Source of the DNA: JAKACA01 sp963769255
GTDB taxonomy: Bacteria > Actinomycetota > Acidimicrobiia > Acidimicrobiales > Bog-793
Direction of reading: 5' to 3'
DNA: 64,000 nt
NCBI GenBank assembly: GCA_963769255.1
Contig: CAVYKV010000001.1
Coordinates: 372,001-436,000 of the forward strand
Shown here: in pieces, positions 34,371 to 42,483 of the stretch
How the letters are laid out: each line of letters opens with the position of its first letter
Numbering within the stretch: position 1 is the first letter of the stretch
The notes under the pieces: model-generated
The model's input: the letters and a program-made list of their open reading frames with translations, nothing else
Told to the model about the DNA's origin: nothing
Databases searched by the model: none
Made by a program: the position numbers and the translations under genes

Positions 34371-35831
34371 TCAGGTTGTCGCCGTCCCCGACAGTGTGAT
34401 CTGTTCGTAGCCCGGCGTCGAGTTGTTGTTCAGTGTGTTGTCGAAGAGCTCGAAACTGGCCGAGCGCGGTCCACCTGAGATCGGATTGAACGCCAGCGTG
34501 AACTGACACGCCTGTCCCGGGCCGATGATGAGCCCCGGCTCCGTGCACTGCACCGGGACCCCGCCGATCATCGCGGAGGGCGAATAACTGAAGTCTTCGG
34601 TGTCCTGCCCGGTGAAGCTGTAGCCCGCCGGCGAGAGGCGGAGGCCGACGGCGCTCGTGTTCGTGATGGTCACCAGCACGGAGCTGGAGCTCCCGACGAC
34701 CGTGCTCGGGAAGGTGATGCTGTTCGTGCTCAGCGTCGAGGTGGCCCAGACGCCCGTACCGGAGAGCTTGATGTCGGTGACGCCGCTCGCCGTGTTGTCG
34801 GAGACGACGAGGGACGACGACCGAGCGCCGGCGGCCGTCGGGTCGAACTGCAGGAGCACCGAGCAGTTGTGGCCGACGTCGACGATGGTGTCACCGGAGA
34901 CGAGCTGACAGGTGTTGGGGTTCTCCGAGAAGTCGTTGTTGTCGTTCCCCGAGATGCCGACGCCCGTGACGGCGAGCGGGACGGACCCGGAGTTCGTGAT
35001 GGTGACCGCCTCGTAGTTCGACGGCGCCGAGACGCCCTCGTTCTCGAAGACGAGGTCGGTGGTGCTCACCGACGCCGTGGCGAACTCGCCCGTGCCGTGG
35101 ATGGGCAAGAGGGCGAAGGTTCCGGTCGGTCCCCAGGTGGAGTCGAAGACCTGGGCGGTCGCAATGCGGGAGCCGTTGGACTGCGGCTTGAAGGTGACGC
35201 TGATGTCGCAGGACTGCCGGGGGGAGAGGGCCACGTTGCAGTTGCCCTGGGCGACCGAGTAGTCGTAGGCATCCGGACCGATGGGTTGGATTTCCGGCGT
35301 CATCTGTTGCGTCTGGGTGGTGCTGTTGTTGGTCACGAGGACGTTGACGGGCGTCGTGCTGATGCCGACGGCCGACGACGGGAACGTCAGGGTCGTGGGC
35401 GTGAAGCTGATGGGCGGCGGCGCCGCCCCTTCGGCCACGACGACGTTCGGAGCCTGCGTCTTGCCGGTGGCGTTCTTCACGTAGAAGGAGAACGTGTAGT
35501 CGCGGGCGGCGCCGGTCGTATTGCGGGCGACGGCGATCTTCTTCGAATACGAGTTGGACGTGCAGGTGGTCGTCCAGGGCGACCCCGTGATGTGCGGCGT
35601 CACGGACAGGACACACGTCTGTGCGTACTTGAACTTGCCCGTGAAGGTGACGGTCCCGCCTGCATCGGACAGCGATGTCGGCGATCCCCGCCACGAGGTG
35701 ACGGCCGGTGTCGGCGTCGACTTGGGGCTCGCCGAGGCGGGGTTGACCGTCAAGAGAAGGACGGCGAACACGCTCAACGGGACGGCCGCCATGCTGTGCC
35801 GCCAACTGCTCTTCCTACGGTCCCTCATCAT
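34371..35831 (-). CDS. secreted choice-of-anchor/ASH-like repeat protein
   Basis: A 486-residue secreted protein. Residues 1-35 form a signal peptide (basic start, VPLSVFAVLLLTVNPASA, cleavage after ASA). An Ig-like region follows, then three ASH/Hydin-type ('choice-of-anchor D') repeats of about 100 residues. Each contains a FTPTTLTFPSSAVG- or LSTNSITFPSTVVG-like opening, a VTNNS/VTNTS strand and a pair of cysteines. There is no C-terminal transmembrane helix or LPXTG sorting signal. A stem (CCGGCT/AGCCGG, four-base loop) precedes its ggag ribosome site. Probably a surface or matrix adhesion protein; its role is unknown. Confidence 0.85.
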   Translation of the reverse strand: MMRDRRKSSWRHSMAAVPLSVFAVLLLTVNPASASPKSTPTPAVTSWRGSPTSLSDAGGTVTFTGKFKYAQTCVLSVTPHITGSPWTTTCTSNSYSKKIAVARNTTGAARDYTFSFYVKNATGKTQAPNVVVAEGAAPPPISFTPTTLTFPSSAVGISTTPVNVLVTNNSTTQTQQMTPEIQPIGPDAYDYSVAQGNCNVALSPRQSCDISVTFKPQSNGSRIATAQVFDSTWGPTGTFALLPIHGTGEFATASVSTTDLVFENEGVSAPSNYEAVTITNSGSVPLAVTGVGISGNDNNDFSENPNTCQLVSGDTIVDVGHNCSVLLQFDPTAAGARSSSLVVSDNTASGVTDIKLSGTGVWATSTLSTNSITFPSTVVGSSSSVLVTITNTSAVGLRLSPAGYSFTGQDTEDFSYSPSAMIGGVPVQCTEPGLIIGPGQACQFTLAFNPISGGPRSASFELFDNTLNNNSTPGYEQITLSGTATT

Positions 35832-35931
35832 GAAAGCTCCCTCACGCGCCCGGCTATGCAGCCGGTTGCAGCTCGATCAGATTCGCAGCATAGATCCAAT
35901 CCGAGGACTCCCTTGACGATCCGATTTTCCG

Positions 35932-38034
35932 TCAGCGCGCAAGGGCAGAGCGAAGTTCCTCGTCCATCGCCTCCGGAGTCGAGGCGGGGAGACGGCACGC
36001 CCCGGCCTGGCACACATAGGCATAACCCGGTGGTCGCCCCGCCAGCAAGGGCGAGCCCGGCATGCCGGCAGCCGCCTCGCCGTCGTCCACCCAGGCGAGC
36101 ACGGCCCGGGGCAGGAACTGCTCTCCCGCCCGGCGGACGAGGTCGTCCCGCCGCCCCGTCACGGCCACCTGCACGATGCCCGTGACGACGAGGTCTGCGG
36201 CGACGACGAGCGCCGGCACGGCTGTGCCGGCGCCTGCCACGACGGCGGCGGCGGAATCGAGGAGACGCCTCGCCGCCGCCTCGTGCCGCGGCGAGGCGGT
36301 GAGGGCGGCGAGCCGTGCCAGTGAGGTGACCGCCACGGAAGTGGCAGACGGGATGACGTTGTCGTAGAGCTCGCGGGGTCGCACGACGAGCTCCTCGGCG
36401 TCGTGGCCGGTCGTGAAGAGGCCGCCCCGCTCGGGGTCCTCGAAGAGGGCGAGCAGCTGGTCGGCGAGCTCGGCAGCGGCGCCCAGCCAGCGCTCGTGCC
36501 CCGTGCACTCGGCCAGGCGCACGCAGGCCTCGAGTAGCCAGGCGACGTCGCCCGAGTAGCCGAGCAGCTCGTCGCGGCCCCCCTCCGGCGTCGGGCAGCG
36601 CAGCACCCGGCGGTCGCCCGGGCGACGGCAGCGTTCGAGGAGGACGTCGCCCAGCTCCTCCGCCGCCGCGCGCCAGGAGGCGTCCGCCGTCACGAGGGCG
36701 GCCTCGGCGAGCACGGCGCAGAACATGGCGTTCCACTCCGTGAGGAGCTTGTCGTCCCTGCCGGGGCGGGGACGCAGCGCCCGCACCTCGAAGAGGCGCC
36801 GGCGGGCCTCCTCGATCGCCGGCGGCCGCAGCAGGTCCCCCCGCACCGCGCGGACGAGGATGTTGCGCCCCTCGAAGTTGCCGCCCGGTTGCACGTCCCA
36901 CCACTCGACGGCCTGCGGAGCCAGCTCGGGTCCGAGGACAGCCTCCACCTCGTCGAGCCCCCACACGTAGAAACGCCCCTCCTCGCCCTCCGAGTCGGCG
37001 TCCTCCGCCGACGCCACGCCCCCTCCGGGCAGTGCCAGATCCCGTTGCACGTAGTCGACGATCTCCTCGAGCACCTGGCGCCAGCGGGCATCGCCGGTGA
37101 GCTGCCAGGCATGCAGGTAGGCGCGGGCGAGCAGCGCCTCGTCGTAGAGCATCTTCTCGAAGTGCGGCACGAGCCACCGGCGGTCGACGGAATAGCGGGC
37201 GAAGCCTCCCCCGAGGTGGTCCCAGATGCCGCCCGACGCCATCGCCTCGAGCGCTTGCAGGGCGACCGCCCGCGGCCGGCGGCCGTCGGGCGGCTCCTCG
37301 CCCAGCCCCTCGGCATCGGCGTGCAGCAGCAACTCGAGGAAGAGCGGTTGGGGGAACTTCGGAGCCCGCCCGAAACCCCCCTCGAGCGGGTCCGCCATCT
37401 CCACTAGCCGCTTGCAGGTGGCGGCGAGGGCCGCCGTGACCGTTGCGCCGTCGAGGGCGCCCGCCGCTCCGGCGCCGTCCTCAGCCAGCGCCGCCACGTC
37501 CGGTGGCGCCAGCCGGGCTGCCACGGCTCCGGACAGGGAGTCCGCCTGGTCGACGACGGCCTCACGGCGGTTGGCCCAGGCGTCCGCCACGGCGGCCAGC
37601 ACGGCGCGGAACGTCGGGCTGCCGACGCCCTCCCGATTCGGGAAGTAGGTGCCGGCGAAGAAGGGGCGGCCGTCCGGCGTGGCGAAGACGCTCATGGGCC
37701 AGCCGCCCCGGCCCGTCGCCGCCTGCACCGCCTCCATGTAGACGGCGTCCACGTCGGGGCGCTCCTCACGGTCGACCTTCACGGCCACGACGGTGCGGTT
37801 CATCTCCTCCGCCGTCGCCTCGTCGGCGAAGGACTCGTGTCCCATGACGTGACACCAGTGGCAGGCGGAGTAGCCGATGGAGAGGAAGAGGGGACGATCC
37901 AGCTCGCACGCCCGCGCGAAGGCCTCCGGGCCCCAGGCGTACCAGTCGACCGGGTCGTGGCGGTGCTGCAGGAGATAGGGGCTCGTCTCGGCCCCGAGGC
38001 GGTTGTCCGATCGGCTGTCCCGTGAGCCCTGCAC
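35932..38034 (-). CDS. DUF255 thioredoxin-like / six-hairpin glycosidase-like protein (YyaL/SPATA20 type)
   Basis: A 700-residue protein. The N-terminal DUF255 thioredoxin-like domain has SPYLLQHRHDPVDWYAWGPE and the CxxC-type YSACHWCHVMGHESF (about residues 55-70), followed by VKVDREERPDVDAVYM and GGWPMSVFATPDGRPF. The rest is an alpha/alpha-barrel like N-acylglucosamine epimerases (AEDADSEGEEGRFYVW, DDKLLTEWNAMF, YDNVIPSATSVA). The family is widespread, from bacteria to human SPATA20, and its activity is unproven. The GTG start is 22 bases from the divergent SDR start at 38057. Confidence 0.9.
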   Translation of the reverse strand: MQGSRDSRSDNRLGAETSPYLLQHRHDPVDWYAWGPEAFARACELDRPLFLSIGYSACHWCHVMGHESFADEATAEEMNRTVVAVKVDREERPDVDAVYMEAVQAATGRGGWPMSVFATPDGRPFFAGTYFPNREGVGSPTFRAVLAAVADAWANRREAVVDQADSLSGAVAARLAPPDVAALAEDGAGAAGALDGATVTAALAATCKRLVEMADPLEGGFGRAPKFPQPLFLELLLHADAEGLGEEPPDGRRPRAVALQALEAMASGGIWDHLGGGFARYSVDRRWLVPHFEKMLYDEALLARAYLHAWQLTGDARWRQVLEEIVDYVQRDLALPGGGVASAEDADSEGEEGRFYVWGLDEVEAVLGPELAPQAVEWWDVQPGGNFEGRNILVRAVRGDLLRPPAIEEARRRLFEVRALRPRPGRDDKLLTEWNAMFCAVLAEAALVTADASWRAAAEELGDVLLERCRRPGDRRVLRCPTPEGGRDELLGYSGDVAWLLEACVRLAECTGHERWLGAAAELADQLLALFEDPERGGLFTTGHDAEELVVRPRELYDNVIPSATSVAVTSLARLAALTASPRHEAAARRLLDSAAAVVAGAGTAVPALVVAADLVVTGIVQVAVTGRRDDLVRRAGEQFLPRAVLAWVDDGEAAAGMPGSPLLAGRPPGYAYVCQAGACRLPASTPEAMDEELRSALAR

Positions 38035-38056
38035 GGACGGAGCCTACGGTGTGTCG

Positions 38057-38815
38057 ATGGATCTCAGATTGGACGGAAAGGTTGCCGTCGTGACGGGCGG
38101 CTCGCGGGGCATCGGCCTCGCCACGGCGAAGCGCTTTGCCGAAGCGGGTGCCGCCGTGATGCTCACCTCCCGCAAGCCCGACGGACTCGCCGCCGCCGCC
38201 GCCTCCGTCGAGGGCGAGGTCGCCTGGTTCGCCGCCAACGCCGGAGAGCCGGAGCAGGCCGAGGCGTGCATCGCCGAGACGATGGCGCGCTTCGGCCGTC
38301 TCGACGTCCTCGTGAACAACGCCGGGACGAGCCCGTACTTCGGTCCCATGCTGGAGCTCGACCTGCCCCGGGCCAACAAGACGGTGCAGGTCAACCAGAC
38401 GGCCGTCCTCGTCTGGACGCAGCTCGCCGTGAGGGCCTTCATGGCCGACAACGGCGGGTCGGTCATCAACGTCGCCTCCATCGGCGGCCTCTCCGTCGAA
38501 CCGGCGATCGGTTGGTACAACGTCACGAAGGCGGCCGTCATCCATCTCACTCGCCAGCTGGCGGGCGAGCTCGGGCCCGTGCGGGTGAACGCCATCGCCC
38601 CCGGCCTCGTCCGCACCGACCTCGCCCGCGCCCTCTGGGAGCACGGGGAGGAGGCCGTGGCCCGCCGCCTTCCCCTCCGGCGCATCGGGGAGCCGGACGA
38701 CGTGGCGACGGCGGCGTTGTTCCTTGCTTCGGACGCCGCCCGCTGGATCACGGGCACCACCCTCGTCGTCGACGGCGGCGCCCTCGTCGCCCCCGGCGGC
38801 GGCGTCAGCTCGTGA
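38057..38815 (+). CDS. short-chain dehydrogenase/reductase, first gene before mftA
   Basis: A 252-residue classical SDR: NAD(P) site TGGSRGIGLATAKRFAEAG, NNAGTSPYFGP, Ser in INVASIGGLS, catalytic YNVTK (YxxxK) and the C-terminal ITGTTLVVDGGALV. Unlike the SDR at 48053 it lacks the long insertion after the first strand that marks mycofactocin-dependent SDRs, so it may use free NAD(P). ATG 38057 is chosen because it directly precedes the Rossmann strand. It is 70 bases upstream of mftA on the same strand and may or may not belong to the operon. Substrate unknown. Confidence 0.88.
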   Translation: MDLRLDGKVAVVTGGSRGIGLATAKRFAEAGAAVMLTSRKPDGLAAAAASVEGEVAWFAANAGEPEQAEACIAETMARFGRLDVLVNNAGTSPYFGPMLELDLPRANKTVQVNQTAVLVWTQLAVRAFMADNGGSVINVASIGGLSVEPAIGWYNVTKAAVIHLTRQLAGELGPVRVNAIAPGLVRTDLARALWEHGEEAVARRLPLRRIGEPDDVATAALFLASDAARWITGTTLVVDGGALVAPGGGVSS

Positions 38816-38833
38816 GCGGTCGCCGGCGCTCGG

Positions 38834-38839
38834 TATCAT
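38834..38839 (+). promoter_or_regulatory. possible -10 element for the mycofactocin operon
   Basis: TATCAT at 38834-38839 lies in the 70-base gap between the SDR and mftA, about 45 bases before the mftA ATG. No matching -35 element is visible. A strong ggagg ribosome site follows before mftA, consistent with high expression of the peptide. Confidence 0.3.
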
Positions 38840-38885
38840 CCGGGCAGCACCGCCCGCACCCGGGCGCTCGAGCCTGGAGGTCCTC

Positions 38886-39047
38886 ATGACCGTCACCGAG
38901 GTCGCCCGCTCTCTCGACCGCGACGACACGACCGGCGAGGCGCCGGAGGGGACGGGCGGCGCCCCCGAGCCCGCTCCGGTCGTGCTCATCGAGGAAGAGC
39001 TGCTCGTCGAGGAGATCTCCATCGATGGGATGTGCGGCGTCTACTGA
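38886..39047 (+). CDS. mftA: mycofactocin precursor peptide
   Basis: A 53-residue precursor ending in IDGMCGVY, the invariant MftA C-terminus. Its last two residues (Val-Tyr) are converted by MftC to the redox-active core of mycofactocin. The preceding part is acidic (VVLIEEELLVEEIS), the leader segment that MftB recognises. The ATG at 38886 is preceded by tggaggtc. The gene overlaps the proposed mftB start by 23 bases. Too short for many gene finders but unmistakable by its terminus. Confidence 0.97.
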   Translation: MTVTEVARSLDRDDTTGEAPEGTGGAPEPAPVVLIEEELLVEEISIDGMCGVY

Positions 39048-39348
39048 GGCGGGTATCGATCCCGGCCGGCCCTACGAGCTGCACCCGGACGTCGCCCTGC
39101 GGCCGGAGCCGTTCGGGGCCCTCGCCTACCACTACGGCCGGCGCTCGCTCACGTTCCTCCGCTCCGAGCAGCTCGCCCGCCTCGTGGTCGAGCTCGGTGC
39201 CCATCCCTCCGTCACCTCCTCGATGGACGCGCTCGAGGTGCCCGACGAGGGCCGGCGCTCCCTCCTGCTCGCCCTCTCGAGGCTGGCAGCCGGCGACGTC
39301 GTGCGACCTCGCCGGCCGGAGGGGGAGCGAGGCGACCATGGCGCCTGA
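39025..39348 (+). CDS. mftB: mycofactocin chaperone (RRE) MftB
   Basis: A 107-residue PqqD-like peptide-binding protein that presents MftA to the radical SAM enzyme. The core PYELHPDVALRPEPFGALAY and HYGRRSLTFLRSEQLARLV matches MftB closely, followed by a helical region and a variable Arg-rich tail. The ATG at 39025 lies inside the mftA C-terminal codons. The first 10 residues are not family-like, so initiation may be slightly later. The stop overlaps the mftC start by 11 bases. Confidence 0.9.
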   Translation: MGCAASTEAGIDPGRPYELHPDVALRPEPFGALAYHYGRRSLTFLRSEQLARLVVELGAHPSVTSSMDALEVPDEGRRSLLLALSRLAAGDVVRPRRPEGERGDHGA

Positions 39349-40489
39349 CCGCCTCGCCGACGAGCTCGCCGAGGGTCTCGACGCCCCCATCTGCCTGACC
39401 TGGGAGCTCACTTACGGCTGCAACCTCGCCTGCGTGCACTGCCTGTCGAGCTCGGGCGTGCGCGACCCGGACGAGCTCACGACGGAGGAGGCGATGGCGT
39501 TCGTCGACGAGCTCGTGGCGATGCAGGTGTTCTACGTGAACATCGGCGGCGGGGAGCCCACCCTCCGCCCGGACTTCGACGAGCTCGTCGGCTACGCCCT
39601 CTCGAGGCGGCTCGGCGTGAAATTCTCGACGAACGGGACGACCATGACGGCGGCGCGGGCACGCCGTTACGCCGGCCTCGACTACCTCGACATCCAGATC
39701 AGCGTGGACGGCGCCTCGCCCGCCACGAACGACCCGGTCCGGGGGGAGGGGACCTTCGCGGCGGCCCTGCGGGCGATGAGCAGGCTGGCCGATGCCTCCT
39801 TCGGGCCTTTCAAGATGAGCGTCGTCGTCACCCGCGCCAACGCCGGCGAGTTGTCGGAGCTGCTGGCGCTGGCGGAGGGTTTCGGTGCCCAGCTCCGGCT
39901 GACGAGGTTGCGGCCCTCCGGGCGCGGCGTCGACAGCTGGCATGCCCTGCGGCCGACGCCCGAGCAGCTCGTCGAGGTGCACCGCTTCCTCGTCGACCAC
40001 CCTGCGGTCCTCACGGGCGACTCGTTCTTCCATCTCGGCCCCCTCGGCACCGAGCCGCTCGCCGGCCTCAACCTCTGCGGCGCCGGCCGCGTCGTCTGCC
40101 TCGTCGACCCGGTGGGGGACGTCTACGCCTGCCCCTTCGTCATGCACCCGGAGTTCCGGGCCGGCAACCTCCGCCAGCCGGGCGGCTTCGGCTCCCTCTG
40201 GCGGGAGAGCGAGCTGTTCGCCGGTCTCCGCCGGCCCGCCGCCGGAGGGGCCTGCAACGCCTGCGGGTCCGTCGACGCCTGCCACGGAGGCTGCATGGCG
40301 GCGAAGTTCTACACGGGCCTGCCCCTCGACGGGCCCGATCCCGAGTGCGTGCTCGGGCGGGGCGAGCTCGCCCTCGCCGGCGCCGTGGCCGGCCCACCGG
40401 CGGGGCGCCGGCCCGGGAGCGGGCACGCCAAGGCGGGGCGCCCCGTTCCGGTCGCCTTCGGGTCGAGGAGATCGCCGCGTCGTTGGTGA
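39338..40489 (+). CDS. mftC: mycofactocin radical SAM maturase MftC
   Basis: A 383-residue radical SAM/SPASM enzyme that oxidatively decarboxylates the terminal Tyr of MftA and then forms the Val-Tyr lactam. The SAM cluster motif CNLACVHC gives Cys at about 28, 32 and 35. GGGEPTLRPDF follows, and the SPASM cysteines are in CGAGRVVCLVDPVGDVYACP and CNACGSVDACHGGC. The ATG at 39338 precedes ICLTWELTYGCNLAC as in the family. The last 50 residues are a basic, low-complexity extension. The stop overlaps the next start by GTGA. Confidence 0.95.
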   Translation: MAPDRLADELAEGLDAPICLTWELTYGCNLACVHCLSSSGVRDPDELTTEEAMAFVDELVAMQVFYVNIGGGEPTLRPDFDELVGYALSRRLGVKFSTNGTTMTAARARRYAGLDYLDIQISVDGASPATNDPVRGEGTFAAALRAMSRLADASFGPFKMSVVVTRANAGELSELLALAEGFGAQLRLTRLRPSGRGVDSWHALRPTPEQLVEVHRFLVDHPAVLTGDSFFHLGPLGTEPLAGLNLCGAGRVVCLVDPVGDVYACPFVMHPEFRAGNLRQPGGFGSLWRESELFAGLRRPAAGGACNACGSVDACHGGCMAAKFYTGLPLDGPDPECVLGRGELALAGAVAGPPAGRRPGSGHAKAGRPVPVAFGSRRSPRRW

Positions 40490-42483
40490 GCACCCTCGCC
40501 GAGCCGGTGGGACTCGGCTCCATCACCGCCCGCAACCGCTTCGTCTTCGGGCCGCACGTGACGAACCTCGCCCGTCGCCGGGCCGTCTCCGGGCGCCACG
40601 TCGCCTACTACCGGCGGAGGGCGGCCGGCGGTGCCGGCATCGTCGTCATCGAGGAGGCGTCGGTCCATGCCTCCGACTGGCCCTACGAGCGCTCCCCGCT
40701 CGCCGCCGAGAGCGCCGAAGGCTGGTCGGCCGTGGCGGCGGCCTGCCGGGAGGAGGGGGCGGTCACCATCGCCGCCATCGGGCACACGGGCGGGCAAGGC
40801 TCCAGCGCCTACCACCAGCAGGTGCTGCTGGCGCCGTCCAGCGTCCCGGACGTCGCCACACGGGAGGTGCCGAAGGCCATGGAGGCGGCCGACGTCGCCG
40901 CCGTCGTGGAGGGCTTTGCCGCCGCCGCCTCCCTCGCCCATGCCTGCGGCTGCGCCGGCGTCGAGGTGAACGCCGGCCAGTGGAGCCTGCTGCGGCAGTT
41001 CTGCTCGGGCCTCACCAACCTGCGGGACGACGAGCTCGGCGCCGGCGACCGCTCGGCCCTGCTGAGAGCGGTCCTCGCCGCCGTGCGAGCCGCCTCGCTG
41101 GGAGTCGTCGGTCTGCGCCTCTCCTGCGACGAGCTGGCCCCCTGGGCGGGGCTCGTCCCTGCCACGGCGGCGGCGCTCCTGCGACCCCTGGCGGGCGACG
41201 GCCTCTTCGACTACGTCACCGTGGTGCGGGGCTCTGCGTACGGCACGGGGGCGACGAGCCCGGACGGCCACGAGCACCCCGGCTTCAACCGGGAGGCGAC
41301 CGGCGAGGTCCGCGCCGCCCTGCCCGCCGGCGTCGCCGTCGTCGCCCAGGGCTCGATCGTGGAGCAGGACATGGCGGCCGAGATCGTCGAGTCCGGCGAA
41401 GCCGATCTCGTGGAGGTCACGCGGGCCTTCATCGCCGACGCCTCTTTCGCCCGAAAGGTCCTCCACCCGGGCGCCGGGGCTGCCCGGCCCTGCACGCTCT
41501 GCAACCAGGCATGCCAGGTGCGCGACCCGCGCAACCCCCTCGTCTCCTGCATCGCCGATCCGGCGAGCGGCCACGAGTGGGAGGGCGAGGCGTGCGACGC
41601 ACCCGCCGGGCGTCGTGATGGCGAGACGCCGGCCGGGCGCCGTCTCCTCGTCGTCGGCGGCGGCCCGGCCGGGCTCGAGTGCGCCCGCCTCGCCGCCCTC
41701 GGCGGCATGAGCGTGACGCTGTGCGAGCGGACGGCCGCCTTCGGGGGGATGATCGCCGTGGCGACGAGGCTGCCGGGGCGCGAGCGCCTTGCTCGCTTCG
41801 CCGAGTGGCTGGAAGCGGAGTGCCGCCGGAGCGGCGTGGCGCTCGAGAGCGGCCACGAGGTGTCGCTCGAGGAGATCGACGCCCACGACGGGCCCGTCGT
41901 CTGCTGCACCGGATCTCGTCCGGGACGGCGCACCTATGTCGTGCAGCCTCCCGCCCTCGTGCTGACGGCGGCTGAGCTGCTCTCGGCTGAGCGGCTCGTG
42001 GGCGAGATGCCACCCTCCCCGGCCGTCGTGCTCGACCCCGTCGGCGGCCCGGTCGGCGTCGGTGTGGCGGAGCTGCTGGCCTCGCTCGGGGCGGGTGTCA
42101 CCCTCGTGACGCCCGACTTCGTGGCCGGCGAGCAGCTGGCGCGCACGGGAGATCTGGCACCGGCCAACGTTCGCCTCCGGCGTGCCGGCGTGACGATCGC
42201 CCGCCGCTGCGTCGTGACGTCCGTCGGTCCCGACGGCGTCGTGGTGGAGGGGGTGGATGCCGGCACGGCCCGCACCGTAGCGGCGGCGCTCCTCGTGGAC
42301 GCCGGCCACCGTCTGCCCGACGACACGCTCTACCGGGCGGCGGAGGCGAGCACCGGCGGCGGGCGGCCCGACCTCCTCGTCGCCGGTGACGCCGTCGCCC
42401 CCCGCACGATCCTGGAGGCGGTCCTGGAGGGACGGCGGGCCGCCGCCCTCCTTCTCGCTTCGCTCACGGCGGGCGCCTCGTGA
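40486..42483 (+). CDS. mycofactocin-system FadH/OYE family oxidoreductase, copy A
   Basis: A 665-residue flavoprotein of the 2,4-dienoyl-CoA reductase / Old Yellow Enzyme type. The N-terminal FMN TIM barrel is LGSITARNRFVFGPHVTNLA. A 4Fe-4S motif C-x2-C-x3-C-x11-C starts at CTLCNQACQ. The C-terminal FAD/NAD(P) module has LLVVGGGPAGLECARLAALG. Such fusions pass hydride from NAD(P)H through FAD and Fe-S to FMN, or the reverse. The GTG at 40486 overlaps the mftC stop. NCBI families 'mycofactocin system FadH/OYE family oxidoreductase' 1 and 2 describe these neighbours of mft genes. Substrate unproven; mycofactocin itself or an enoyl compound is possible. Confidence 0.88.
   Translation: MSTLAEPVGLGSITARNRFVFGPHVTNLARRRAVSGRHVAYYRRRAAGGAGIVVIEEASVHASDWPYERSPLAAESAEGWSAVAAACREEGAVTIAAIGHTGGQGSSAYHQQVLLAPSSVPDVATREVPKAMEAADVAAVVEGFAAAASLAHACGCAGVEVNAGQWSLLRQFCSGLTNLRDDELGAGDRSALLRAVLAAVRAASLGVVGLRLSCDELAPWAGLVPATAAALLRPLAGDGLFDYVTVVRGSAYGTGATSPDGHEHPGFNREATGEVRAALPAGVAVVAQGSIVEQDMAAEIVESGEADLVEVTRAFIADASFARKVLHPGAGAARPCTLCNQACQVRDPRNPLVSCIADPASGHEWEGEACDAPAGRRDGETPAGRRLLVVGGGPAGLECARLAALGGMSVTLCERTAAFGGMIAVATRLPGRERLARFAEWLEAECRRSGVALESGHEVSLEEIDAHDGPVVCCTGSRPGRRTYVVQPPALVLTAAELLSAERLVGEMPPSPAVVLDPVGGPVGVGVAELLASLGAGVTLVTPDFVAGEQLARTGDLAPANVRLRRAGVTIARRCVVTSVGPDGVVVEGVDAGTARTVAAALLVDAGHRLPDDTLYRAAEASTGGGRPDLLVAGDAVAPRTILEAVLEGRRAAALLLASLTAGAS

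Noticed and set aside
35832..35931. Riboswitch in the leader of the ASH-repeat gene
   Set aside because: Only a six-base-pair hairpin and a ribosome site are visible; none of the conserved cores of c-di-GMP, c-di-AMP, cobalamin or glutamine riboswitches is present.
38057..38815. SDR upstream of mftA as a mycofactocin-dependent dehydrogenase
   Set aside because: It lacks the insertion after the second strand found in mycofactocin-coupled SDRs and present in the SDR at 48053; it looks like an ordinary FabG-type enzyme.
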